In this document: positions 8,728-16,727 of the stretch, piece by piece
Layout: each line of letters starts with the position of its first letter
Numbering within the stretch: the first letter of the stretch is position 1
DNA from: Gammaproteobacteria bacterium
GTDB taxonomy: Bacteria; Pseudomonadota; Gammaproteobacteria; Steroidobacterales; Foliamicaceae
Reading direction: 5' to 3'
Assembly (NCBI GenBank): GCA_011523505.1
Contig: WTGP01000043.1
Coordinates: 24,187-88,186, forward strand
Length of the DNA: 64,000 nt
Program-made: the position numbers and the translations under genes
Notes under the pieces: generated by a model
Told to the model about the DNA's origin: nothing
The model's input: only the letters and a program-made list of their open reading frames with translations
Database searches by the model: none

Positions 8728-11040
8728 GTGACATTTGATACCGGCAATCCCGCAATCCAGTTCCTGGAATTCCTGTGGAACTCGTCTCTGCTGCTGGCCC
8801 CCATGCTCCTGTTGGGGCTGTTCCTTTCCGGGCTGATCCATGTGTTCATTTCGCGCGAGGCCATCCTGAGGTGGCTGCGCCACGACAGCCTGAAGTCGGT
8901 CAGCAGCAGCGCCGCGCTGGGTGTTCCGGTGCCGCTGTGCAGTTGCTCGGTGGTGCCCGTGGTGGCCGAGATGCGGCGCAAGGGCGCCTCGCGCTCGTCG
9001 TGCATGTCCTTCCTGATCACGGCCCCGGAGACCGGCGTTGACTCGATCCTCGTGACCAATGCCTTCTTCGGATGGATAGCGGCCATCGTGCGTCCTGTCA
9101 TCAGCTTCGTGACCGCCGTCGTGGCCGGCGTTTTCTGCATCGGGCTGATTCGCACCGACCCGGCCAAGGACCAGCCCGCGCAGGAACACGACCACGACCA
9201 CGATCATGACCATGACCACCATCATGGTCACGACCACGACCACGATCACGACCATGGCCATGTGCCGCTGATGCCGGGCGCCGAGGACTGCTACGTTAGC
9301 CCACGCGACATGAAGCAGATGGCCGGGCGCTGGCTGCGCAAGCTGCTGGGCCTGTCGCGCCGCTGGCGCACCGCATCCTGGCTCAAGCCCGATTTCTACC
9401 AGAGCCCGGAATTCAACGGCAACGGCGCCGCGCAGAAGGACTCCGCAACCGAGCCCGAGGAGGAGGGGCTGGAATTCAAGACCGTGGTCAAGCACATCTT
9501 CCGCTACGGCTTTGTCGAGATCGCCGACGACATCCTGTTCGCCCTGCTGGTCGGCGTGGCCCTGGGCGGCGTTTTGTACCTGGTGATTCCCAGCGATCTG
9601 ATGTCCAACGAATACGCGCGCTGGCTCTCCTACCCGGTCATGGTCATCGTCGGCATTCCGCTCTACATTTGCGCCTCGGCCAGTACCCCGATCGCCGCCG
9701 CGCTGGTGGCCAAGGGCTTCAGCCCGGGCGCGGGGCTGATTTTCCTGATGACCGGCCCGGCCACCAACACCGGCACCATCGCAATCATCATCAGCCAGTT
9801 CGGCGCCCGCTTCGCTTCCGTCTATGTGGGCGCGGTGATTGCCGTGACGGTCGTGATCGGCATATTGATCGACATTGCGCTGCTCGCCACCGGCATAGGC
9901 ATCACGGTCAACCTCACCCCCTCGGACTCGACCGCCATCGCGCTGCTTCAGTGGGGCTCTACAGCCGTTTTCGCGGCGCTGGTGATCTGGCGCTTCCGGG
10001 CGGGCGCGATGAAGAGCGGCTATCAGGACATGGTCGCCAACATCGCTCCTGCCGTTCGCCGCCTGATGGCCGCCTGGCGGCGCGTGGCGCGCGGTCGCCT
10101 GGCTTCTGGCACGGTGTCGCCGGCCACTCCGCTGGGCCGGGCGGTATGGGTCCTGGCGGTGCTGGCGCTGCTGGCCACCGGATTCACCGTGGTGCCTCCC
10201 GGCCATGTCGCCTACGGTCGCCTGGCCGGCAAGGTGGTGTGGCGCGATGAGCCGCCGGGATTGCACTACTTCGGGCCGTGGCCGCTCGTGAAGGTGGACA
10301 AGTGGCCGGTGGACCGGGTGCAGTCCATCGTCAGCGCCAACCAGGTCGAGCACGTGAGCGGCGACCTGAGTTTCATGGATCTCAAGGTCAACGTGCAATA
10401 CAAGATCAGGGACGCCTACCGCTACTACTACCTGATCAGCGATCCGCAGGTCATCATCGAGCAGCTGCTGAACGACCATTTGCGCGCCTTCGTTTCGGCG
10501 CGCGGCATGGAAGAGTTGTTCAATGTGCGCCGGGACGACCTGGAAGCCTATCTGAGCCAGGCATTCGTCGACCCGGCGGCCGGCGTAAGCGATGTGCTCG
10601 GCAGCATCGAGCTGGTCAAGGTCAACCTGCTGGGCATCTGGCCGGTGGCCGAGACCGTCAGCAGCTTTCGGGACGTGTCCAGCGCCCAGGAGGACAGGGA
10701 GCGCTATGCCGTAAACGCCCAGCGCTTCATGGCGCAACTGGTGCCGCAGGCGCACGGCAACGCTTTCTACGAGACCCAGCAGGCCGAGGGCGAGGCCTAC
10801 CGCAAGGTCGTGACGGCGGGCGCGGAGTCCGAGGCCATCGCGAAGGTCGCCGTTGCCGTGCAGACCGCGCCCGACGTGCTGGAGAACATGCTCTGGCGCG
10901 AGAAGCTGGAAAGCGCGCTGGCCGGGCGGCCCAAGATCATCGTTCCCAACCAGGAAAGCCTGGACCGGGTGGCGCTGTGGAAGCGCAACCCGCCTAATTC
11001 CGCCGGCGGCGAACACCATGCCGCGGAGGCCAAGAAATGA
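8728..11040 (+). CDS. Fusion: SO_0444/UPF0718-type metal permease + SPFH (HflK-like) domain
   Basis: A 770-residue protein. Residues about 15-425 form a permease with two related halves: the first has PLCSCSVVPVV (69-79) and the second PLYICASASTPIAAAL (311-326) followed by LMTGPATNTG. This is the layout of the family annotated as Cu/Zn efflux permeases and of related UPF0718/ArsP proteins. Between the halves lies a run of His and Asp (about 154-178). A further helix (about 471-488) leads into an SPFH domain (about 489-700) with the VPPGHVAYGRLAGK start, then an Ala/Glu-rich helical tail. Permease and SPFH domain are in one uninterrupted frame. Start is GTG. It overlaps the next SPFH gene by four bases. 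Metal efflux is family knowledge; the joint function is inference. Confidence 0.85.
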   Translation: MTFDTGNPAIQFLEFLWNSSLLLAPMLLLGLFLSGLIHVFISREAILRWLRHDSLKSVSSSAALGVPVPLCSCSVVPVVAEMRRKGASRSSCMSFLITAPETGVDSILVTNAFFGWIAAIVRPVISFVTAVVAGVFCIGLIRTDPAKDQPAQEHDHDHDHDHDHHHGHDHDHDHDHGHVPLMPGAEDCYVSPRDMKQMAGRWLRKLLGLSRRWRTASWLKPDFYQSPEFNGNGAAQKDSATEPEEEGLEFKTVVKHIFRYGFVEIADDILFALLVGVALGGVLYLVIPSDLMSNEYARWLSYPVMVIVGIPLYICASASTPIAAALVAKGFSPGAGLIFLMTGPATNTGTIAIIISQFGARFASVYVGAVIAVTVVIGILIDIALLATGIGITVNLTPSDSTAIALLQWGSTAVFAALVIWRFRAGAMKSGYQDMVANIAPAVRRLMAAWRRVARGRLASGTVSPATPLGRAVWVLAVLALLATGFTVVPPGHVAYGRLAGKVVWRDEPPGLHYFGPWPLVKVDKWPVDRVQSIVSANQVEHVSGDLSFMDLKVNVQYKIRDAYRYYYLISDPQVIIEQLLNDHLRAFVSARGMEELFNVRRDDLEAYLSQAFVDPAAGVSDVLGSIELVKVNLLGIWPVAETVSSFRDVSSAQEDRERYAVNAQRFMAQLVPQAHGNAFYETQQAEGEAYRKVVTAGAESEAIAKVAVAVQTAPDVLENMLWREKLESALAGRPKIIVPNQESLDRVALWKRNPPNSAGGEHHAAEAKK
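9187..9261 (+). repeat. His/Asp-rich coding repeat in the permease loop
   Basis: Twenty-five codons (residues 154-178) alternate His with Asp, written as degenerate CAC/CAT and GAC/GAT triplets. The block lies in the loop between the two permease halves. Such loops bind Zn, Cu, Ni or Co in metal carriers. Synonymous variation shows that selection is on the peptide rather than recent DNA slippage alone. Confidence 0.85.
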
Positions 11041-11936
11041 ACTACAAGCGCACAATCTGGCTGACGATCGCGGCCGCAGCCGTGCTGCTGATCGCCTACG
11101 ACAGCCTTTACATCATCAACGAAACCCAGCGCGGCGTGCTGACCCACTTCGGGCGCGTCTCCGAGCCGGTGCGCGGACCGGGCCTGCATGTCAAGTGGCC
11201 GCGTCCGATTTCCAAAATCTACAAGGTGGACACGCGCATTCAGACGCTGTCCGGAATGCCGCACGAACTGATCACGGAAGACCAGAAGAGCGTGCAGGTG
11301 GACGGCTACATGCTGTGGCAGGTCGTGGATCCCATTCTGTTCATCAAGGCGATCCGCACCGGCGAGAGCGCTGTGGAGAAGCTTGAGGACCTCTACCGCT
11401 CCAGCACCGGCGTCGTCGTGAGCAACAAGCCGCAGGAGGCGTTCATCAGCCTGGGGCTTGAGCATATCGACATCAACATCAGCGCCAGTGAGATTCGAGA
11501 GCGCATCGCGCCCATCGCCCTCGAGAGCTACGGCGTGGAAGTGATCCGGGTGGGAATCGTCGAGTACACGCTGCCGCCGGAGAACCGCCCCAGCGTGATC
11601 GAGCGCATGATCGCCGAGCGCGCCCGGATCGCCACGCGCTACCGCAGCGAAGGCGAAGAGATGGCCATGCGCATCGAAGCGCTGGCCATCAACGAACACG
11701 AGAAGCTGATGGCCGACGCCCATGCGGAAGCCACCACGATCCTCGGGCGCGCCGAGGCCGACGCCGTGGCCCGGCTGGGTGAGGCCTATCGCCAGGATCC
11801 CGAGTTCTACAAGTTCATCCGCGCTCTGGACAGCTACGACCTGATTCTGGACGGCAAGACCACCCTCATGCTGCCGGCGGACAACGAACTGTTCAAGTAT
11901 CTGGACAGCGACGAAATGCCGGGGGACGGCGAGTGA
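11037..11936 (+). CDS. SPFH-domain membrane protein, HflC-like
   Basis: A 299-residue protein with one N-terminal helix (about residues 6-28) followed by an SPFH/prohibitin domain (YIINETQRGVLTHFGRV onward) and an Ala/Glu-rich helix (about 200-265). The pattern matches HflC, which with HflK forms a cage around the FtsH protease in the inner membrane. The usual hflX/hflK neighbours and ftsH are absent here. The gene overlaps the permease-SPFH gene by 4 bases and the next SPFH gene by 4 bases, so the three products are likely made together and may form one hetero-oligomer. Confidence 0.85.
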   Translation: MNYKRTIWLTIAAAAVLLIAYDSLYIINETQRGVLTHFGRVSEPVRGPGLHVKWPRPISKIYKVDTRIQTLSGMPHELITEDQKSVQVDGYMLWQVVDPILFIKAIRTGESAVEKLEDLYRSSTGVVVSNKPQEAFISLGLEHIDINISASEIRERIAPIALESYGVEVIRVGIVEYTLPPENRPSVIERMIAERARIATRYRSEGEEMAMRIEALAINEHEKLMADAHAEATTILGRAEADAVARLGEAYRQDPEFYKFIRALDSYDLILDGKTTLMLPADNELFKYLDSDEMPGDGE

Positions 11937-13213
11937 GCGAACAGATTCCGCCCAGCACTCGTCTGATACACGCGGGCTTTGATTATGCGGCGGCCCGCAA
12001 GGGCCGATTGTGGGCGCTGGCCGCGCTGCTGGTGGTGGGCATAGTGCTGGCTCAGGGGATATACGTGGTCAAGAAGGAGCAACTGGCCGTGGTTACACGC
12101 TTCGGCGAGGTCATCAAGGAGGACGTGCAACCCGGCTGGCATTACTGCCTGCCGATCATGGACCGGGCCCACATCCGCAAGGTGGAGCGTATCGAGATTC
12201 ATCGCATCATGACCTCCGAGAACGGCATGGCGAACTTCAGCGTTCTTTCGGGCGATCTCAATCTGCTGGAGATCAGCATCGCGGTGCAGTACCGGATCGA
12301 CAATTTGCGCGAGTTCCTGTTCGCTTCCACCGACCCGATCGAAGTCGCCACGATGCTGGTTCGCGACGAGTTGGTGAAGATTCTCGCAATCAACTTCATC
12401 GACCTGATCCTGACGCTGAACCGCAACCTGATCCAGGACCATATGCTGGCCGAGGTGGCAATGCTGCTCGATGAGCACAACATCGGCATCGAGGTTCTGG
12501 CGCTGGACATCGTGGACGTCAATCCGATCGAGGAAACCCGCGCGGCGTTCCGCGACGTGAGCGACGCCGTGGCCGAACGCAAGCAGGTGATCAGCAACGC
12601 CAACCGCGAGCGCGAGCGCCTGCTGGCGCGCACCCGCGGGCAGGCCGAGGCTCTGGTGCAGGACGCCAGGGCGCGCGGCCACGAGCGCGTGGCCCAGTCC
12701 GGCAGCGCGGCCGAGGCCTTTATGGCGCTTCTGCGGCAGTACCGCGAGCAGCCTTCGCAGACTGCCATTACCCGTTACTGGCAGCGGATGCGCTCGATCT
12801 TTGCCGACGCCAGCCTGGCGGCCGTGAACCCTGGGGACGATTCGAGCATCGACATCAACATGATCGAGGGCCTGGCCGACATCACCGGGCTTGGGCTTGA
12901 CGGCGCGCCCCAGGCCGGCCAGCGGCCGCTGCTGACCGTGGGCGGCGAGGAGCAGCAGCACACGCTGGAGACGGTCGATCAGGACCGGCACCTGGTCAGC
13001 GGGCGCTTCCACGATCCCGCATCGGAGCGCGACGACCTGGTGTTGGGGCGGACGCGCTCGCTGATTTTCGACCGGGCGGCGATATTCACCCACACCCATG
13101 CGCAGCGCAACGCGCCGCCCGTGGAGAATCAGCCGGTCACCAAGCCGATGGTCGAGGTGGTTGAGGAAGAAGCGGCGGCCGAGGCCGAGGAAGGCGGCAA
13201 TCATGGCGGGTAG
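11933..13213 (+). CDS. SPFH-domain membrane protein, HflK-like, with extended acidic tail
   Basis: A 426-residue protein: cytoplasmic N-terminus, one helix (about 25-46), SPFH domain starting VVKKEQLAVVTRFGEVI, then a charged helix (about 200-265) and a long C-terminal extension ending in a Glu/Ala-rich stretch (VEVVEEEAAAEAEE). The tail is longer than in HflC and its sequence is not recognised. The start is GTG within a GTGA overlap with the preceding gene; the end overlaps the next gene by 11 bases. It is probably the third SPFH subunit of the cluster. Confidence 0.82.
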   Translation: MSEQIPPSTRLIHAGFDYAAARKGRLWALAALLVVGIVLAQGIYVVKKEQLAVVTRFGEVIKEDVQPGWHYCLPIMDRAHIRKVERIEIHRIMTSENGMANFSVLSGDLNLLEISIAVQYRIDNLREFLFASTDPIEVATMLVRDELVKILAINFIDLILTLNRNLIQDHMLAEVAMLLDEHNIGIEVLALDIVDVNPIEETRAAFRDVSDAVAERKQVISNANRERERLLARTRGQAEALVQDARARGHERVAQSGSAAEAFMALLRQYREQPSQTAITRYWQRMRSIFADASLAAVNPGDDSSIDINMIEGLADITGLGLDGAPQAGQRPLLTVGGEEQQHTLETVDQDRHLVSGRFHDPASERDDLVLGRTRSLIFDRAAIFTHTHAQRNAPPVENQPVTKPMVEVVEEEAAAEAEEGGNHGG

Positions 13214-14369
13214 ACGGGCCAGGCCGGCCGGCGTGGCGCGGCTGCTGACGATTGTCGCAGGCCTTGCGTCGCTGGCGGCTTCCGGCGCGTCGGCGGCGCC
13301 CGGCGTGCACGAAGATCACGTGCTGTTCGCACAAAGCGCCTGTCTGACCGGTCCCAACCGCAACCTCGGCATTCTCTACCAGGCCGGCATCCTGGCCGCG
13401 TTCGCGGAAATCAACGAGCAGGGCGGAGTGAATGGCCGCAGGCTGGAGATGGAAACGCTGGATGACGGATACGAAGCGGAGCGGGCGGCCGCCAACGCCG
13501 AGCGCTTCGTCGCGGACAACAACATGCTGGCCGTGATCGGCGCGGTCGGCACGCCCACCTCCAACCGCATTGCACCGGTGCTGCGCACGGCCGGCATTCC
13601 TTTCGTCGGACCGCTGACCGGCGCCGAATTGCTGCGCGACACGCAGCGCTACGACAACGTGGTCAATCTGCGCGCCAGTTACTACGAGGAGACGGACCAA
13701 CTGGTGCGGCACATGCTGGAGCAGGGGCACCGCCGGTTCGGGGTCATTTACCAGGACGACGCTTTCGGGCGTTCGGTCGTGCGCAACTACAAAGCGCTGC
13801 TGGACCGGCATGGCATCCCGATCCTTGCGCGCAACGCCTACACGCGCAACACGCACTCGGTGCACACCAGCCTGTTTTCGCTGGAAAAGGCGGATCTTGA
13901 CGCGCTCCTGCTGGTCGGGGCTTACGCGGCCAATTCCACGATCATCAACCTGGCCAATTCGCTGGGTCAGGACTATATGCTCGGCAACCTGTCCTTCGTG
14001 CTCAGCTTCGAACTGCGCCGGCAGGTGGAACAGCACAGCGAGCGGATACTGGTGACCGAAGTCGTGCCCGACCCGACAGACCGCAGCCTGGCCATAGTGC
14101 GCAGCTTTCACGAGGCCATGGATAGCTGGATGGCCGGCGCCGCATCCCTTGAATCCGACCCGATCAATGAGGTTTCCTTGGAGGGCTACATCCTGGGCCG
14201 ATTCCTGGCCGAGGTGCTCGGCCGCATCGAGGGCAAATGGACCCGCACCAGCCTCATGCGCGAGGCCCTCTCGCCGGAACCTCTGGCGCTGGACGACTGG
14301 ACGCTGGAATTCGCGCCCGGCGCCAACACCGGTTCGCGCTATGTGCGGCTGACGCATTTCGGCGAATAG
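13203..14369 (+). CDS. Type-I periplasmic ligand-binding protein (LivK/Peripla_BP_6-like)
   Basis: A 388-residue exported protein: signal peptide about 1-32 (SGASAAPG cleavage area), then a bilobed Leu/Ile/Val-binding-protein fold (LGILYQAGILAAFAEINEQGGVNGR; VIGAVGTPTSNRIAPVL; FGVIYQDDAFGRSVV). Such proteins normally deliver amino acids or amides to an ABC transporter. No branched-chain ABC permease or ATPase gene is adjacent, so this is an orphan that could be a sensor or a periplasmic partner of the SPFH/permease complex. The ATG at 13203 overlaps the upstream SPFH gene. Confidence 0.85.
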   Translation: MAGRRARPAGVARLLTIVAGLASLAASGASAAPGVHEDHVLFAQSACLTGPNRNLGILYQAGILAAFAEINEQGGVNGRRLEMETLDDGYEAERAAANAERFVADNNMLAVIGAVGTPTSNRIAPVLRTAGIPFVGPLTGAELLRDTQRYDNVVNLRASYYEETDQLVRHMLEQGHRRFGVIYQDDAFGRSVVRNYKALLDRHGIPILARNAYTRNTHSVHTSLFSLEKADLDALLLVGAYAANSTIINLANSLGQDYMLGNLSFVLSFELRRQVEQHSERILVTEVVPDPTDRSLAIVRSFHEAMDSWMAGAASLESDPINEVSLEGYILGRFLAEVLGRIEGKWTRTSLMREALSPEPLALDDWTLEFAPGANTGSRYVRLTHFGE

Positions 14370-14400
14370 CATTGCAGGCTGACGGCAGGGGGGCAGACTG

Positions 14401-14889
14401 GTGAAAAAGATCGAGCAGTTCCAGCGCGAAGAGACCGGCGAGGAATGGCTGCGCGAGCTGTTCAAGGTCGTGGCCCGCAGGCGCGCCGTGATGTTCCAGC
14501 TTATTTCGGAAACCACGCGCATGCTGCTGCTCGGCAACGGCGGCGGGGCGGCGCTCGTGATCGGCTTCATGAGCACGCAGAAGGAAGCAGAGTCCGGCGC
14601 CTACCACTGGATATCGCTGACTGCCGTGTCGCTTTTCGGTGTTGGAGTGCTGGCTTCGGCGATGACCATCATCCTGGTCGCGCTTGTTGCGGTGCGCGAG
14701 GCGCACAGTTCGGAGACGGGCCTCAAGCAGTTCGTGGACGGCGATATCGACCGCAGCGAAGTGCTGTTCGTGGTGGAGGAGCCGTCCTTCCGCATTGCCG
14801 ACTATGCGACCGGCTGCGGCCTGCTGAGCGCCCTGACCTTTCTCCTGGGCGGCCTTACGGCTCTGCTCCTGCTCGGTGTATTTTTCTAG
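14401..14889 (+). CDS. Unrecognised three-helix membrane protein
   Basis: A 162-residue protein that I do not recognise. It begins with a charged amphipathic segment (residues 1-40), then hydrophobic segments at about 41-57, 70-98 and 134-161, with a soluble acidic loop (about 100-133) between the last two. The start is GTG at 14401, 31 bases after the binding-protein stop, with a G-rich stretch upstream. The ZIP gene follows 12 bases later. The tight spacing makes it a member of the permease-SPFH cluster. No metal-ligand motif is evident. Confidence 0.7.
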   Translation: MKKIEQFQREETGEEWLRELFKVVARRRAVMFQLISETTRMLLLGNGGGAALVIGFMSTQKEAESGAYHWISLTAVSLFGVGVLASAMTIILVALVAVREAHSSETGLKQFVDGDIDRSEVLFVVEEPSFRIADYATGCGLLSALTFLLGGLTALLLLGVFF

Positions 14890-14901
14890 GCCGAAGCGGG
14901 C

Positions 14902-15735
14902 ATGAGCCGCAACCTGCTGACCCTGATCGGCTATTCGCTGGTCATATTCGTCGCCACCTTCCTTGCCGGCAAGGCGTCGGCGCTGGGCAAGATGAGCCAC
15001 ACTCGCACCCAGCTCGTTCTGAGCCTGGTGGCCGGATTCATCATCGGCATTGCCTTCTACCACCTGCTGCCGCACGCGGCTGAGAATCTTACCGGCGAGG
15101 AGGGTTTGCACCAGGCCGTGTTCTTTGCGGTTCTGGGCATTGTGGCGATGGTGGTTCTGCTGCGCGTTTTCCACTTCCACCATCACGAGCTCAGCAGCGC
15201 TCAGCGAATATCGGGCTCCGAGCGCGGCCAGGCCGGCTTGAAGCGCCAGTCGTTCTTCAGCATCGCCGCGGGCCTGAGCCTGCATACGGTGACCGAAGGC
15301 ATCGCCCTGGGCGCGGCGGTGCTTGCGTCCATGTCGCATGGGCAGCCCACGCTCCTGCCGGGCCTGGGCGTCTTCCTCGTCATCCTCGCGCACAAGCCGC
15401 TGGACGCCTATGCCCTGCTCAGCATGATGCAGGCGGCGGGCTTCAACAAGGCGCAGCGCGCCCTTGCCAACGTTTGCTTCGCCTTGCTGTGCGGGGTTGT
15501 TGCGCTGGGCTGCTACCTGCTCGCCGGCCAGTTGAGCGATGCCCCGGGAGGCGGTTCGGTCACGGCGTCGGCGATGGCCTTCGGCGCCGGAGCGTTCCTG
15601 TGCGTGGCCCTCAGCGACCTGCTGCCCGAAATCCACTTCCATACCCATGACCGCTTCAAGCTGCTGGCGGCCTTTCTGGTGGGACTGGGCCTGAGTTACG
15701 GGATCTACTTCATCGAGGAAGCCACGCTGCACTAG
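14902..15735 (+). CDS. ZIP-family divalent metal transporter
   Basis: A 277-residue, eight-helix protein with ZIP features: AFYHLLPHA in the second helix (51-59), a His-rich loop FHFHHHE (90-96), the TM4 metal site HTVTEG (128-133), TM5 HKPLDA (164-169) and ALSDLLPEIHFHTH near the end. ZIP proteins move Zn2+, Fe2+ or other divalent ions into the cytoplasm. TM5 departs from the common HxxPE form. The ATG at 14902 follows the previous gene by 12 bases. Presence of an importer-type family beside an efflux-type permease suggests a balancing function. Confidence 0.87.
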   Translation: MSRNLLTLIGYSLVIFVATFLAGKASALGKMSHTRTQLVLSLVAGFIIGIAFYHLLPHAAENLTGEEGLHQAVFFAVLGIVAMVVLLRVFHFHHHELSSAQRISGSERGQAGLKRQSFFSIAAGLSLHTVTEGIALGAAVLASMSHGQPTLLPGLGVFLVILAHKPLDAYALLSMMQAAGFNKAQRALANVCFALLCGVVALGCYLLAGQLSDAPGGGSVTASAMAFGAGAFLCVALSDLLPEIHFHTHDRFKLLAAFLVGLGLSYGIYFIEEATLH

Positions 15736-15758
15736 CCGCTGCAACGTCGGTTTTTGGT

Positions 15759-16727
15759 TTGTCGCTTATTGAGATCTACATGGTGGCCGGCTTCGTGCTG
15801 GCGGCCTATGCGGTCGTCGCCAACGACTCCATCCAGACGCTGGGCACTTTCCTGTCGTCGAACGCCCACCGCCCCTGGTGGGCGCTGTGGATATTCGCTT
15901 CCGGAATCCTGTGCGTGGTCCTCGCGTACGGCTGGTTCGCGCACGACGGCGACGTGTCCTACGGCCGGCTGACGAACTTCCCGGTACCCGAAGGCGGCAT
16001 AAGCTGGATCCACGTGATCCCGCCCCTGGCGCTGCTGTTTCTTACGCGTGTGGGCGTGCCGGTAAGCACGACCTTCCTGGTACTGACCGTGTTCACGATC
16101 AGCAACCTGCAGGCCATGCTGACGAAGTCGCTGCTCGGCTACCTGGTTGCCTTCGTCGTCGCGATCGTCGTGTTCCGGCTGGTGTTCAAGCGCGCAACGG
16201 AGTATTTCCACCGCACCCGCGGCGAGGCAATTCCGCGCTACTGGGTGGTGCTGCAATGGTCGTCCACGGCCTTTCTGTGGAGCCAGTGGCTGATCCAGGA
16301 CCTGGCCAACATCTTCGTCTACCTGCCCCGGCAACTCTCATTCTCATGGCTGGCGTTCGGGGTGCTGGTGCTGATCGCCATGCAGGGCTACATCTTCTAC
16401 ACCTTCGGCGGCGTCATTCAGAAGATCGTTCTCTCCAAGACCGACACGACCGATATCCGCGCGGCCACGATCATCGATTTCATCTACGGGCTGGTCCTGC
16501 TGGTATTCAAGGAGGTCAGCAACATCCCCATGAGCACGACCTGGGTGTTCCTGGGGCTGTTGGCCGGCCGGGAGTTCGCGCTTTCCATGTATCTCGCCGA
16601 CACCGGCTTCAAACGCACGCTGCGGAACGTCTCGATGGATGCGCTCAAGGCGCTGTCCGGCCTGATCGTGAGCGTCATTCTCGCGCTCGGACTGCCGTAT
16701 CTCAATCGCCTGCTGTTCGGCGGCTAG
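15759..16727 (+). CDS. PiT-like (inorganic phosphate transporter-like) membrane protein
   Basis: A 322-residue, highly hydrophobic protein with two internally related halves. The first contains ANDSIQTLG (21-29) and GVPVSTT (99-105); the second contains QDLANIF (180-186) and NIPMSTT (255-261). PiT phosphate carriers have the same paired arrangement (ANDVANA-type and PVSTT-type motifs in each half). The family call rests on these motifs and is moderate. The first start is TTG at 15759; ATG at 15780, seven codons later, is an alternative. The 3' end overlaps the convergent RND gene by 26 bases. Confidence 0.62.
   Translation: MSLIEIYMVAGFVLAAYAVVANDSIQTLGTFLSSNAHRPWWALWIFASGILCVVLAYGWFAHDGDVSYGRLTNFPVPEGGISWIHVIPPLALLFLTRVGVPVSTTFLVLTVFTISNLQAMLTKSLLGYLVAFVVAIVVFRLVFKRATEYFHRTRGEAIPRYWVVLQWSSTAFLWSQWLIQDLANIFVYLPRQLSFSWLAFGVLVLIAMQGYIFYTFGGVIQKIVLSKTDTTDIRAATIIDFIYGLVLLVFKEVSNIPMSTTWVFLGLLAGREFALSMYLADTGFKRTLRNVSMDALKALSGLIVSVILALGLPYLNRLLFGG

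Noticed and set aside
8719..11055. A reading frame of 778 codons on the minus strand opposite the permease-SPFH gene
   Set aside because: It mirrors the plus-strand gene, is rich in His/Gln/Arg as expected from antisense GC-rich codons, and shows no domain. The plus-strand product has clear motifs throughout.
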